Translations under genes and position numbers: made by a program | The notes under the pieces: model-generated | Databases searched by the model: none | What the model saw: only the letters and a program-made list of their open reading frames with translations | Told to the model about the DNA's origin: nothing | Assembly: GCF_002161765.1 (NCBI RefSeq) | Contig: NZ_NFIN01000001.1 | Span: forward strand, 202,804 to 266,803 | Origin: Bacteroides sp. An322 | Lineage (GTDB): Bacteria; Bacteroidota; Bacteroidia; Bacteroidales; Bacteroidaceae | Direction: 5' to 3' | DNA length: 64,000 bases | Shown here: in pieces, positions 26,028 to 35,127 of the stretch | Numbering within the stretch: the stretch's first letter is position 1 | Layout of the letters: the number at the start of each line of letters is the position of its first letter

Positions 26028-27263
26028 CTAAATGGCTTGGCAGATGAACTGTTCCATCGGGGCGAGTTTTTGGGAGAGCAGTTCCATGTCCCGGCTCATC
26101 TTCTCAGCCGTGATTTTCGCGTATATCTGGGTCGAACGGATGCTTGTATGCCCCATCAGTTTCGACAGCGTTTCAATGGGTACGCCGTTGGAAAGACATA
26201 TCGTCGTGGCATACGAATGCCTACTTTGGTGCCAGGTCACGTTTTTGTTTATCCCGCATTGTCTGGCTACCTGTTTGATGCCGTATTTACAGATGTTATA
26301 GCATGGGACAGGCAGCAGCTTGCCGTCTTTGGAAACGCCTTTGTATTTGTCGATGATGTGCTTCGCCACGTCCAGCAGGCGGATGTTCGTTTCCACTCCC
26401 GTTTTCTGGCGGCTCGTCTTTATCCACAGATGCCCGTCGAAGGAAATTTGCAGGTTCTCTTCCGTGAGGTTCGCCATGTCACGCCAGCTCAATCCGGTGA
26501 AGCAGCAGAAGATGAAGAGGTCGCGTATCAGTTCATAGTTCTTCCTCTTGAACGTGCAGTTTATCATCTGCGTGATTTCCTCTTTCGTCAGGTAGCCGCG
26601 TTTCGTTTCCTCCTTCGTGATGTGGTAGGCATAGAACGGGTCACGCTGCAACCAGCCGTTGTTGATGGCGGTGAAGATGATGCTCCGGAAAGGCATCATG
26701 TACGACCACACGGTGTTGGTGCAATGCCCTTTCTCCACGCGGAGGAACAGCTCGAAGTCCGTGATGAAGGCGGGCGCAAGCTCTTTCAGGGCGATGTCCT
26801 CCACCTTGTACCGGGTTTTGATGAACTCCGACAGGTGCTTGTAAACCACGCAGTATTTCCAGTAACTGCGTTGGCTCTTCATCTTGCCCACTAATTTGGC
26901 GTAGTCCTCGTTGTGCTGCCGGAACACGGCAAGCAGCGTCTTGTGGTTCATGCCCATGCCGAGGTATTCGTTGCGTACCTTCTCCGCCGTGACATAAGTG
27001 TCACGGTCGAACACGTCCTGATAGGCCTTGTTCACACCCACGCGGATTTTGTCCAGCATACGGTTGCCTTCCAGAGCCACGTTGCTCCTTCCGGTCAGCC
27101 GTCCGGTTTCCACGCTCCACATCTTTTCCTCCACGTCCAGCTTGCAACTGAACTGTGCGATTTTCCCGTTCACCGTGATACGGCACATGACCGGTATCAG
27201 CCCGTTCTTCTTCGGCGCGTTGCGCTTGAGGTAAAATAAAATCTTGAATGTCGCTCTACTCAT
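26028..27263 (-). CDS. int: IntDOT-like tyrosine recombinase
   Basis: 411 residues. The N-terminal arm-binding domain (FKILFYLKRNAPKKNGLIPV) is followed by a core-binding domain and the catalytic domain. Counting residues gives R247, S259 (in FTGLSWRD, where most tyrosine recombinases have the first catalytic Arg), R285, K287, H345 and R348 (HQSRH), H372 and nucleophile Y381. The length and the unusual serine at 259 are those I recall for IntDOT of CTnDOT. The enzyme integrates and excises the element by strand exchange at a short core with mismatched overlap. Three AGTTGGCA repeats lie upstream, as expected for arm sites. Confidence 0.93.
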   Translation of the reverse strand: MSRATFKILFYLKRNAPKKNGLIPVMCRITVNGKIAQFSCKLDVEEKMWSVETGRLTGRSNVALEGNRMLDKIRVGVNKAYQDVFDRDTYVTAEKVRNEYLGMGMNHKTLLAVFRQHNEDYAKLVGKMKSQRSYWKYCVVYKHLSEFIKTRYKVEDIALKELAPAFITDFELFLRVEKGHCTNTVWSYMMPFRSIIFTAINNGWLQRDPFYAYHITKEETKRGYLTKEEITQMINCTFKRKNYELIRDLFIFCCFTGLSWRDMANLTEENLQISFDGHLWIKTSRQKTGVETNIRLLDVAKHIIDKYKGVSKDGKLLPVPCYNICKYGIKQVARQCGINKNVTWHQSRHSYATTICLSNGVPIETLSKLMGHTSIRSTQIYAKITAEKMSRDMELLSQKLAPMEQFICQAI

Positions 27264-27284
27264 AGTTCATACTTTTTTATGGTT

Positions 27285-27294
27285 GCAAAATTAC
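27285..27294 (-). promoter_or_regulatory. GTAnnTTTGC match upstream of int: -7 box or att core
   Basis: Minus-strand GTAATTTTGC lies 22 bases upstream of the integrase start. It contains TAATTTTG, a -7 match, so it may simply be the int promoter, although no -33 is seen. It also fits the CTnDOT att core pattern. The AGTTGGCA repeats beyond it favour the promoter reading. Confidence 0.45.
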
Positions 27295-27378
27295 CTTGTG
27301 TAGAGCTGTTTGCCTGTATGTAAACCGCAGCAGACCAACGCAATCGAATCTGCCGCAAGACTTTTTCATCCCGAACCT

Positions 27379-27514
27379 TGCCAACTGCCTGTATAATTGC
27401 AGTTCTTGCCATGTTTTGCCGGGCTTTTCCATCCTGTTACCCGTTCCGATTTTAAGTAACGAGATGGTAACGTAATTTCGGTTCAAGTTGGCATTTTCAC
27501 GGTTTCAGTTGGCA
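27379..27514. repeat. AGTTGGCA repeats, candidate integrase arm sites
   Basis: The octamer AGTTGGCA occurs at 27486-27493 and 27507-27514 and inverted at 27379-27386, all within 250 bases of the integrase start. Spaced short repeats beside a tyrosine recombinase gene are typical of arm-type binding sites. No gene is seen in 27264-27633. Confidence 0.5.
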
Positions 27515-27570
27515 CCCGTCCAAATCGCCAAAACCCCATAAATCATTAACTTTCAATCATATTTCCGTGA

Positions 27571-27606
27571 TTTGCTCAGTATCTCACTTTTTTGTATTAT
27601 CTTTGC
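27571..27606 (+). promoter_or_regulatory. Promoter of DUF2007-lytic transglycosylase operon and possible element border
   Basis: TATCTTTG (27598-27605) is a -7 match 28 bases before the DUF2007 start; TTTG at 27571 is a possible -33 but with a 23-base spacer. The ten bases TTATCTTTGC (27597-27606) match the CTnDOT core pattern at nine positions, and base composition turns AT-rich here. This is my preferred position for the element-chromosome junction. Confidence 0.45.
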
Positions 27607-27633
27607 GTGTAGATAATCTAAAAATATACAGTT

Positions 27634-27864
27634 ATGGAAGCAAAATCGTATGATTCACTGGTTGAAGTTTACCGCGGAAGCCTTTGGGAAGCCGAATTAA
27701 TGAAAGGGTTATTAGAATCGGCAGGTGTATCCGCCATGCTAAAAGACGAAACCTTAGGACTCATCACTTCACCCTATAATGAAGTGGGCGGTCAAGTTTT
27801 GGTCTTAGTGAACAAGGAAGAAGAAGTATATGCCCGTAAAGTTGTAGAACGCAGACAAGCATGA
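27634..27864 (+). CDS. DUF2007 family protein
   Basis: 76 residues, cytoplasmic, a single small alpha-beta domain: LVEVYRGSLWEAELMKGLLE, 'GVSAMLKDE' and 'GGQVLVLVNKEEEVYARKV'. This is the DUF2007 (putative signal-transducing, PII-like ferredoxin-fold) family. The molecular role is unknown. It is the first chromosomal gene next to the element; its stop overlaps the start of the next gene in ATGA, so the two are translationally coupled. Confidence 0.8.
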   Translation: MEAKSYDSLVEVYRGSLWEAELMKGLLESAGVSAMLKDETLGLITSPYNEVGGQVLVLVNKEEEVYARKVVERRQA

Positions 27865-28328
27865 AAACAGTTTTCCTAAGCATCGTACTTGTGACACTCT
27901 CTGCAATGAGGCTTCACGCCCAAACCTTGCAGCCCATTACATGGCAAGCCTACGGGGTAAGTTTCAAAGCTCCCGCAGGCTATACCATAGAAGATGATTC
28001 AGAAGAAGGATTCGTTATCAGCACGCCTATCTATTACATCACAGTCCAGTTATTGGAAGGCGAAGGCATCCAACGCTCCGAATTAGCCCAAGAACTGAAA
28101 AACATAGCCATTGATGATGAAGTGACCCAGCAAAGCAAAGTCACCGATTTCGAACTTACACAATTCTACGGTGTACAATTACGCGGAAATTGTGAAAGCG
28201 ACCAGTGTCTATACAGTTATTTAATAACCAAAGAAGATGCAAGTGGTTTCTATGTATCTATCGTATACACCGACCCCAACGACACGCTTCCTGAAACCAT
28301 ACTGAAAAGCTTCACCTTAGAAGAATAA
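27861..28328 (+). CDS. Exported protein of unknown function
   Basis: 155 residues with a signal peptide (cleavage after MRLHA). The mature part has alternating strands (ITWQAYGVSFKAPAGYTIED, then GFVISTPIYYITVQLLEG) and two cysteines in RGNCESDQCLYSY that may form a disulfide. No family is recognised with confidence. It overlaps the DUF2007 gene by four bases and precedes a lytic transglycosylase by 14 bases, so it is probably periplasmic and linked to envelope functions. Confidence 0.65.
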   Translation: MKTVFLSIVLVTLSAMRLHAQTLQPITWQAYGVSFKAPAGYTIEDDSEEGFVISTPIYYITVQLLEGEGIQRSELAQELKNIAIDDEVTQQSKVTDFELTQFYGVQLRGNCESDQCLYSYLITKEDASGFYVSIVYTDPNDTLPETILKSFTLEE

Positions 28329-28342
28329 ACCGACAAACAAAC

Positions 28343-29317
28343 ATGAAAACATTTTTCACTCAATTTATCCGTACCGGACTGCCTGTAGCAGCCTTTTTTC
28401 TTTCATTGGCTGCTTTTACTTTGTCATTATCCGCACAAACAGCAGAAGATTCTTCAACCCCTGCACCTGCATACAGCTGCATCGAAGTTCCTGCAAGCAT
28501 GACTTTTTGTGGTGAGACAATAGACTTGACCCGATTTGACCGCCGCGAGAGAATGGACCGTGAATTACTTGCCTTTACTTATATGCACAGTACTACAATC
28601 CAACTCATCAAACGTGCCAACCGGTATTTCCCCATTGTAGAATCTATCTTACGGGAAAACGGCGTGCCCGATGACTTCAAATACCTGATGTCCATCGAAA
28701 GCAACAACAATCCTTTGGCACGCTCTGTAGCAGGAGCAGCCGGACTTTGGCAATTCATGCCCGCTACAGGACGTGAATTCGGATTGGAAGTCGGAAATTC
28801 CGTTGACGAGCGTTATCATGTAGAAAAAGCTACCCGCGCCGCTTGCAAATACTTAAAACAAGCATACGCCCGCTTTGGGAATTGGGTAAGCGTTGCGGCA
28901 TCTTATAATGCAGGTCAAGGACGCATTTCAAGAGAACTGGAACGGCAATACGAAGAAAATGCCCTCGACTTGCAGCTGGTAGAAGAAACCTCCCGCTATG
29001 TGTACCGTATTCTTGCGGTGAAAATGCTCTTTGCCGACCCGGCCAAGTTTGGTTTCCATTTACGTGCATCCGACCTCTATCCCCCTATCCCCTACCGGGA
29101 AATTAAAGTGGAAAAAACCATCGAAGACCTGCCCCGCTTTGCCAAAGGACAAGGCATTACTTATGCGTTGTTGCGCAACATGAACCCATGGCTACGTTCC
29201 CGTTCGCTGCACGTACATGGCTCAAAAGTATATTACTTACGCATTCCCGATACAGAAAGTATGCACTACAATCCACGGGTCATTTTTCCTCATGACTCCA
29301 ATTGGGTAAAACCTTAA
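28343..29317 (+). CDS. Lytic transglycosylase (SLT domain, MltD-like)
   Basis: 324 residues with a signal peptide ending near LSLSAQ. The SLT domain spans about 95-240: catalytic glutamate in KYLMSIESNNNPLARS, the GAAGLWQFMPATGREFGL motif, a helix ending YLKQAYARFGNW, and AASYNAGQGRI. The C-terminal 70 residues (YPPIPYREIKVEKTI) resemble the MltD/DPY region but no LysM repeat is seen. It cleaves peptidoglycan glycan strands to anhydro-muropeptides. Its stop codon overlaps that of the convergent S41 protease gene by four bases. Confidence 0.88.
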   Translation: MKTFFTQFIRTGLPVAAFFLSLAAFTLSLSAQTAEDSSTPAPAYSCIEVPASMTFCGETIDLTRFDRRERMDRELLAFTYMHSTTIQLIKRANRYFPIVESILRENGVPDDFKYLMSIESNNNPLARSVAGAAGLWQFMPATGREFGLEVGNSVDERYHVEKATRAACKYLKQAYARFGNWVSVAASYNAGQGRISRELERQYEENALDLQLVEETSRYVYRILAVKMLFADPAKFGFHLRASDLYPPIPYREIKVEKTIEDLPRFAKGQGITYALLRNMNPWLRSRSLHVHGSKVYYLRIPDTESMHYNPRVIFPHDSNWVKP

Positions 29318-30684
29318 TCGCAATCAAATTGTGAACGGCGGGGTTTGTGAGCTATCGGGTTATAAATCACCTTGCTCCTACCCTGCCATGAACTGCGGTT
29401 TTGCACTTCAGGCTGTTGGGCAGAGTTAGGGAAATTACCATATTCCAAATGATAGAGAATAGGAACCATTAAGCTGTCCTGCTCAGTTCCAAACTCTCCC
29501 AAATAAGCTGTTTGGTCTTCTTCTGCCTCATAATCCGGCTGCAAACCATTGTCATAATATTCATAGAAGCCTTCTGAATTGCTGACGTATGCGGTCGTAA
29601 GCCAAAATTCCAACAAAGGATAAGCTTCATCCGTAAACAGACTTTGTGCTACGTTTTTCCCGAAAGTAGCACCGCCTACCTGCAACAACTTATCACCCAA
29701 ATAAGGACGTAACGTATTGATAATGATTTCAGCAGCAGAAGCCGTATTGCCGGAAGTTATTACATAAAGGTGGTCGTATGACAGATTTGAAACGCCTTGC
29801 AACAAACCTGAATCGAAAGTATAAGTTTGCGTTTGAGGTTCAGTCTTATCATTGAATATCATATTCATCCATGGTTGCCCCATTGCGCTCTGAGGTGCTA
29901 AAATCGTACTAAGTAATTGGGCTGTTGATACATACCCCCCTGGATTATAGCGTAAATCAAGAATAATGTCAGAAGGTGACTGGACCATTGCCTCGTTGAA
30001 TGCCGCTTTCAATAAATCTTCATCAGCCGTTTCAAAACTATTATAAAGGATATAAAAAGCTTTCCGGCTACCTACAGAGATAGTCTTATAAGTGAACACA
30101 CTGGGTTGCTCAATGATTCTAGGAGCAGGCATATCCACATAAGACGTATCAGGAAGCCCATCTTTTACCCGCGCCACCCGATAACGGCAAGAAGCTATCG
30201 GGCGTTGGAAATATTCCACATAATTACTCGAATTCAACGCACGGTCGTTTACATCCACCACCCAATCATTGCGTTGAAGTCCAACTTCTGATGCCGGAGA
30301 ATTTGGGTATACATACAAAATATGTACCACATAATCACCGTTGGCATTACGGATAAGCGCACCTTCCAATCCGAATGAAGGATAAGCACTCATTACACGC
30401 GATACGTTAACCGAATCGATATGAGAAAATACAGAACCGTTTTTCTGGTCTTGCGGAGACACAACCGACTGTAAAAAAGTTTCTGGCTTATCAAAAAAAT
30501 TCAGTTCTTCTTCAGCAGGCAAATCTTCATAATACAAATAGTGTTGTTGCATGATGTCGTACATCCAGGTTTTGGCACCAATCAATGCATAATATTCTCC
30601 TGAACGGTCTTGCCCGCATGATGAAAAAAACAAGACAGGCAACACTATGCATACAAATCCAACATAAACAATGTATTTTCTCAT
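29314..30684 (-). CDS. S41-family C-terminal processing protease, lipoprotein
   Basis: 456 residues with a lipobox at LFFSSCGQ. A helical N-terminal region (WMYDIMQQHYLYYEDLPAEE) is followed by a PDZ-like domain at about 100-170 (YVYPNSPASEVGLQRNDWVVDV) and the S41 peptidase domain: 'DIILDLRYNPGGYVS' substrate strand, the nucleophile serine in VITSGNTASAAE, and the catalytic lysine in GGATFGKNV. This is a tail-specific protease of the periplasm or outer membrane. It lies 13 bases downstream of a coiled-coil membrane protein gene and probably shares its transcript. Confidence 0.87.
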   Translation of the reverse strand: MRKYIVYVGFVCIVLPVLFFSSCGQDRSGEYYALIGAKTWMYDIMQQHYLYYEDLPAEEELNFFDKPETFLQSVVSPQDQKNGSVFSHIDSVNVSRVMSAYPSFGLEGALIRNANGDYVVHILYVYPNSPASEVGLQRNDWVVDVNDRALNSSNYVEYFQRPIASCRYRVARVKDGLPDTSYVDMPAPRIIEQPSVFTYKTISVGSRKAFYILYNSFETADEDLLKAAFNEAMVQSPSDIILDLRYNPGGYVSTAQLLSTILAPQSAMGQPWMNMIFNDKTEPQTQTYTFDSGLLQGVSNLSYDHLYVITSGNTASAAEIIINTLRPYLGDKLLQVGGATFGKNVAQSLFTDEAYPLLEFWLTTAYVSNSEGFYEYYDNGLQPDYEAEEDQTAYLGEFGTEQDSLMVPILYHLEYGNFPNSAQQPEVQNRSSWQGRSKVIYNPIAHKPRRSQFDCD

Positions 30685-30697
30685 ATCCGATAGAGAC

Positions 30698-31567
30698 TTA
30701 TTTCATTTCGAATGAATTCTGACCAATCATATTGCCATCAGCAAATACATAGACATTGTATGTACCTGAAGGCAAAAACTCTTCTACATCCCAATAAACC
30801 GTTACACTCTGTTCCTCACCGGTATATTCAATATACTTCTTGATAGAATAAGTAATTTCTCGGTCTTCATAAGCGAAAGTTGTATTACCTTTCGACAAGA
30901 TAGAATTGTCCGGCTTGGCAATACGGACATAAACCGTCTTATTTCCTGTTTCAGCCGTAATGTTTTTAGCAATTGTAAAAGAGATTGCAATTTTCTTTAC
31001 ATCTTTTACCCTACGTGCCTTCCGACCCCGTTTATTCATGGGAAGTGCCGAAATATTTGTAGCATCCAACTGGGCAGCAAGCGAAACCTTTTCATTCAGG
31101 TTTTTCTTTTCTTCAGAAAGTGTATTGATTTGAGCCGTAGCCGCTGTATATTTGCTCTTCACTTCCTTATTTTCTTCCATCAGAGCCGCATTCAGCCGGT
31201 TCAGTGAATCGATTTGTATCACATACGTCCGAAGCACAGCGCGAACGGTCTTCAATTCTTTTTTCAACCGGATTATTTCGGCTGCATTCGTTGTTTTTAC
31301 CTGACGAAGTTCTTCCAACAACCGTTGGGTTTTCAACTTCTCGCTTTCCAATTTCTCACGCAAAGAGTCGTTGTTGATTTGCACCTGAAGTTCGTCGTAT
31401 TGTGCGGCAAATGTGCTGTATTCATTTTCCATTTCCTCCTTCTCTACTGCAAATACTTCTGCCATTTCCTTGTTTTTCCGGAATTCATTGATTGCAAGAA
31501 AGGAGACTCCAGCAATGACCACAACCAATACAATAAGAATAATGGTAAATTTCTTGTTCTTTTCCAT
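30698..31567 (-). CDS. Membrane-anchored coiled-coil protein
   Basis: 289 residues from the ATG at 31567 (MEKNKKFTIILIV); the frame is open upstream but the next methionine gives an unlikely N-terminus. One membrane segment (about 6-25) is followed by a long coiled coil (about 30-185) with heptad-like Glu/Lys/Leu spacing, then a short basic hinge (NKRGRKARRVKDVKK) and a C-terminal beta domain (ISFTIAKNITAETGNKTVYVRI) that recurs in Bacteroidales proteins of unknown role. Likely a periplasmic scaffold. First gene of a two-gene unit with the S41 protease. Confidence 0.7.
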   Translation of the reverse strand: MEKNKKFTIILIVLVVVIAGVSFLAINEFRKNKEMAEVFAVEKEEMENEYSTFAAQYDELQVQINNDSLREKLESEKLKTQRLLEELRQVKTTNAAEIIRLKKELKTVRAVLRTYVIQIDSLNRLNAALMEENKEVKSKYTAATAQINTLSEEKKNLNEKVSLAAQLDATNISALPMNKRGRKARRVKDVKKIAISFTIAKNITAETGNKTVYVRIAKPDNSILSKGNTTFAYEDREITYSIKKYIEYTGEEQSVTVYWDVEEFLPSGTYNVYVFADGNMIGQNSFEMK

Positions 31568-31640
31568 GGAATTTTGAATTTGGAGGCAAAAATACAACAT
31601 TTTGCTTAGATGTGTAGATTCCTATCCCTAAAAAATCTAA

Positions 31641-33395
31641 TCAAGGTAACGATTGGTGAATAAAAGGTACATTTCCATCACCTTCTTGCCAATGCAAAAG
31701 CGGATAGTCTGGATAAATTGCTTGATTTTCATCTATCCAACCGTTTAGAGCATCAAGAAGGTGTTTCCCGTCATTCGTTGTAATATAGCTGTCACCAAAT
31801 GTGTAAACATTATTCTGAATATTATAATTATAACCTTCATAAACTGGATTCACCGATATATGCTCACTATAATAACAAGTCCGAACAACAGCACCCGATA
31901 ACACTTTATAAGCAAGTGGAGCAAAATCATCAGTAGGATAATTTGAAAAAATCACATAGCAATTAAGCAAAGTAGAACTTGTTCCCAAAGTACAACAAAG
32001 ACCTCCAACGCACTTACTACCTTCAACATATTGACATTTAGCCATATAACTATTCAAAACGACAAATCCATTATCACAACACAAGCCTCCGATATTTAAC
32101 TTGTTTCCTTTAAACCGCATATTATCTACCGAACTGTTCAATACAACTCCAGTTTCTTTATTATCACAGATTAATCCACCTGCATAACCTCGTTTTTCAT
32201 CTTCTATCATACAGGATTTTACATGACAATTCATAATCATTCCATAATTCAATCCAACCAATATTCCAATATGTTGCAACTCAAAAGCAGAAGTATTTAC
32301 ATGCGAACAATTTTCAAGAATCAAATTCTTAACTACTCCTTCCTTTCCAATAAAACCGAACAAACCTTGATACAAGGTATTTCCTGGTGTAATAATTTGC
32401 AAATCAAAAAGCGTATGCCCTAATCCGTCAAAACAATCTTTAAAAACATAATCATCTCTATCGCCAGAAGCATACTTTTTAAACCCTATCGGTTGTACCC
32501 GTTTACTTTCTTCCTCCGTAAACCGAATATCACTCCGAAGGTAATAAGTCATTACCCCGTCTACATTCTTCCCGAACTCTTCCAATGTCCGACCTTCATA
32601 TTCCATTTGATTAATAAGATGTGAAAATGCAATAAAATCCTCTGCTGTATAAATACCGACTTCTTCCTCTTTGGCTATAAGATGATAAGTATATTCATGA
32701 CCTGATTCATACGTTTGAGGCGTAGTTGCTTCAAGAGACAAAACTCCTTGCGGTGTAGTTATGTCAATATCAACCGTTACATCCGGGACAGAAGGCACCA
32801 AAAAAGAATAAATCCGGTCTGAACGATGAGCTATCTGAAAAGAAGAAGCTGCATTCCCGGTCAAAGCGATTGTCCCTGTATAAGGCTCGATCGCTTTTAC
32901 TTGAACAGAAGGAGTAAACGTGATGCTTTGTATTTGCCCGTTAACCGTCTCATCGGCTTCAAACACAAGTTTCGAAAACAAATGCTTAAATTCCAATTCA
33001 ACCGGCAATCCATACGCCACTTCTTTTCGGGCACAGACCAAATCTTTCAGAAATCCGTCCCCGTCATAAAAGTTCCAATCTTCCAATGCAAAACAGGGAT
33101 AGTAAGCCGCAAGAACCGCCTCTTCCCCCGAAGCGTTCCAAATTAAATCTCCTCCGTGTTCCCACTCCTTATTTATATAAGTAAGGAGAATGTTATCCGC
33201 TTCGATGCCTCCTTTACTGAAAAAAGAAATCCGGTCTCCTTCCTCAAATCGGGTAATATCTTGTGCCGCCCTTCCCAAACTTCTTATTTGACCGCCTAAA
33301 ACAATCACCGAAGAAGACAAAACGTCCTCCCGTTCTTCATCGGTACATCCAGCCAATAAACAAGCCAACACATATAATATCAGAAGTCTTTTCAT
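31641..33395 (-). CDS. Fimbrillin-like lipoprotein with GLUG repeats (chromosomal)
   Basis: 584 residues with a lipobox at LACLLAGCTD. The N-terminal 240 residues are fimbrillin-like (FEEGDRISFFSKGG, 'VLAAYYPCF', 'FKHLFSKLVFEADE'). From about 245 a short linker (EEVGIYTAEDFIAFSHLIN) leads to GLUG-type repeats ('YQGLFGFIGKEGVVKNLILENC', 'IGILVGLNYGMIMNCHVKSC', 'AGGLICDNKETGVVLNSSV'), rich in cysteine. The plan equals that of 8351-9943 in the element, but sequence and composition differ. It is a likely surface adhesin. It stands alone, with no other pilus gene beside it. Confidence 0.75.
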   Translation of the reverse strand: MKRLLILYVLACLLAGCTDEEREDVLSSSVIVLGGQIRSLGRAAQDITRFEEGDRISFFSKGGIEADNILLTYINKEWEHGGDLIWNASGEEAVLAAYYPCFALEDWNFYDGDGFLKDLVCARKEVAYGLPVELEFKHLFSKLVFEADETVNGQIQSITFTPSVQVKAIEPYTGTIALTGNAASSFQIAHRSDRIYSFLVPSVPDVTVDIDITTPQGVLSLEATTPQTYESGHEYTYHLIAKEEEVGIYTAEDFIAFSHLINQMEYEGRTLEEFGKNVDGVMTYYLRSDIRFTEEESKRVQPIGFKKYASGDRDDYVFKDCFDGLGHTLFDLQIITPGNTLYQGLFGFIGKEGVVKNLILENCSHVNTSAFELQHIGILVGLNYGMIMNCHVKSCMIEDEKRGYAGGLICDNKETGVVLNSSVDNMRFKGNKLNIGGLCCDNGFVVLNSYMAKCQYVEGSKCVGGLCCTLGTSSTLLNCYVIFSNYPTDDFAPLAYKVLSGAVVRTCYYSEHISVNPVYEGYNYNIQNNVYTFGDSYITTNDGKHLLDALNGWIDENQAIYPDYPLLHWQEGDGNVPFIHQSLP

Positions 33396-33460
33396 AGCAA
33401 TACATCAACATTATATTCTTACAACGCAATATAACGGTTTTGTCTATATTGCCAATATGC

Positions 33461-33497
33461 AAAAAAAGCGCTGCTTACCTTCACAGGTGAGCAGCGC
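33461..33497 (-). terminator. Terminator of gdhA
   Basis: Arms GCGCTGCTTACCT (33468-33480) and AGGTGAGCAGCGC (33485-33497) form a 13-pair stem with one G-U pair and a four-base loop. For leftward transcripts it is followed by seven T (33461-33467), a classical intrinsic terminator 60 bases past the gdhA stop. Confidence 0.88.
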
Positions 33498-33558
33498 AAC
33501 TACAATACAAAATACAAATACAACTAAACGAGATATGTTATTAACTTCTTTTCTTCTT

Positions 33559-34896
33559 TTAAACGATGCCTTGCGCCATCATGGCATGAGCCACTTTCAT
33601 GAATCCGGCGATGTTCGCACCTTTCACATAATTGATGTATCCATCAGGTTCGGTTCCATATTTCACGCATTGCTCATGGATGTTATGCATAATTTGATGC
33701 AACTTGTCATCCACTTCCTGAGCAGTCCAACTGATATGCATCGCATTCTGGCTCATCTCCAATCCCGATGTAGCCACACCACCTGCATTTACGGCTTTTC
33801 CGGGTGCATACATCACCTTATTAGCGATAAACGCATCGATTGCTTCGGGCGTACATCCCATGTTGGAAATTTCTCCGACGCAAAGTACGTCATTTTTTAT
33901 CAAATTACAAGCATCTTCGCCATTTAATTCATTCTGAGTTGCACAAGGAAGTGCAATATCCACCTTTACTTCCCACGGACGGCGTCCTGAATAGAAGGTT
34001 GCATTCGGATATTTCTCAGCATACGGAGCCACTATATCATTGCCCGAAGCCCGAAGTTCAAGCATATAGTCTATCTTTTCGCCACATACTCCGTCCGGGT
34101 CGTACACATATCCGTCCGGTCCAGACAGGGTAACGACTTTCGCCCCCAATTGATTGGCTTTGGTCACGGCACCCCATGCCACATTTCCGAATCCGGAAAC
34201 AGCAATGGTCTTGCCCTTAATATCAATGCCTTTCTTGTCGAGCATGTGTTTCACAAAGTACAGCCCGCCAAACCCTGTAGCTTCGGGACGAATCAACGAG
34301 CCACCGTATTCCAGTCCTTTGCCCGTAAATGTTCCGGTAAACTCGTGGGTCAGCTTTTTATACATGCCAAACATATAGCCCACTTCACGTCCGCCTACAC
34401 CGATATCACCGGCAGGAACATCCATATCGGGACCTAAATGATGATACAATTCCAACATAAAGGCTTGGCAGAAACGCATGATTTCAGCCTCGCTTTTGCC
34501 GCGCGGAGAGAAATCGGAACCGCCTTTCGCCCCACCCATCGGCAATGTAGTCAAAGCGTTCTTGAAAGTCTGTTCGAATCCCAAGAACTTCAAAATAGAC
34601 AGATTAACCGAAGCATGGAACCGGATACCGCCTTTATACGGACCGATAGCGTTATTAAATTGTACCCGATAGCCCAAATTGACTTGTACTTTACCTTTAT
34701 CGTCCACCCAAGGCACACGGAACGTAATGATACGGTCTGGTTCCACCAAACGCTCAATCAGTGAAACCTTTTCAAATTCAGGATGTTGATTGTAGATATC
34801 TTCAATAGAAAGCAGCACTTCCTTTACTGCTTGCAAATACTCAAGTTCACCCGGATGCTTAGCTTCCAGCGATGACATAATCTGATTGATATTCAT
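33559..34896 (-). CDS. gdhA: NADP-dependent glutamate dehydrogenase
   Basis: 445 residues, the usual length of hexameric bacterial glutamate dehydrogenases. The substrate motif GPYKGGIRFHASVNLS, the catalytic lysine in LPMGGAKGGSDF, the DMDVPAGDIGVGGREVGYM region and the nucleotide-binding segment TIAVSGFGNVAWGA are intact. It catalyses reductive amination of 2-oxoglutarate with ammonium, the main ammonia-assimilation route in Bacteroides. Promoter (34942-34972) and terminator (33461-33497) are both well defined, so it is a single-gene transcript. Confidence 0.96.
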   Translation of the reverse strand: MNINQIMSSLEAKHPGELEYLQAVKEVLLSIEDIYNQHPEFEKVSLIERLVEPDRIITFRVPWVDDKGKVQVNLGYRVQFNNAIGPYKGGIRFHASVNLSILKFLGFEQTFKNALTTLPMGGAKGGSDFSPRGKSEAEIMRFCQAFMLELYHHLGPDMDVPAGDIGVGGREVGYMFGMYKKLTHEFTGTFTGKGLEYGGSLIRPEATGFGGLYFVKHMLDKKGIDIKGKTIAVSGFGNVAWGAVTKANQLGAKVVTLSGPDGYVYDPDGVCGEKIDYMLELRASGNDIVAPYAEKYPNATFYSGRRPWEVKVDIALPCATQNELNGEDACNLIKNDVLCVGEISNMGCTPEAIDAFIANKVMYAPGKAVNAGGVATSGLEMSQNAMHISWTAQEVDDKLHQIMHNIHEQCVKYGTEPDGYINYVKGANIAGFMKVAHAMMAQGIV

Positions 34897-34941
34897 AACA
34901 AACTTAATTTAAGGTCTGACAAAATGAAATGTTTCACTATG

Positions 34942-34972
34942 CAAAGATAGGCTTTTCAGAGAAATCACCAAA
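34942..34972 (-). promoter_or_regulatory. gdhA promoter
   Basis: Minus-strand TTTG (34969-34972), a 19-base spacer and TATCTTTG (34942-34949) match the Bacteroides consensus exactly. The predicted transcript start gives a leader of about 40 bases before the gdhA ATG at 34896. Confidence 0.8.
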
Positions 34973-35127
34973 TATTTCAGATGAAAAATCACAGAAATCC
35001 GTGATAAAAAGTTAAACGCACAATTCTCCTTTTCATACGTAAAGTGAAGTTTCCGGCAAATAAAGTTGCATAAATCAAGAGAAATACCGAAATTTGTTTA
35101 ATAAATAAAAGCGTAAATCCGAATACT

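Noticed and set aside
1..27606. Antibiotic-resistance genes expected next to rteA/rteB (tetQ, ermF)
   Set aside because: All open frames in the element part were read and none resembles a ribosomal protection protein or methylase of that type; the position holds the fimbrillin operon.
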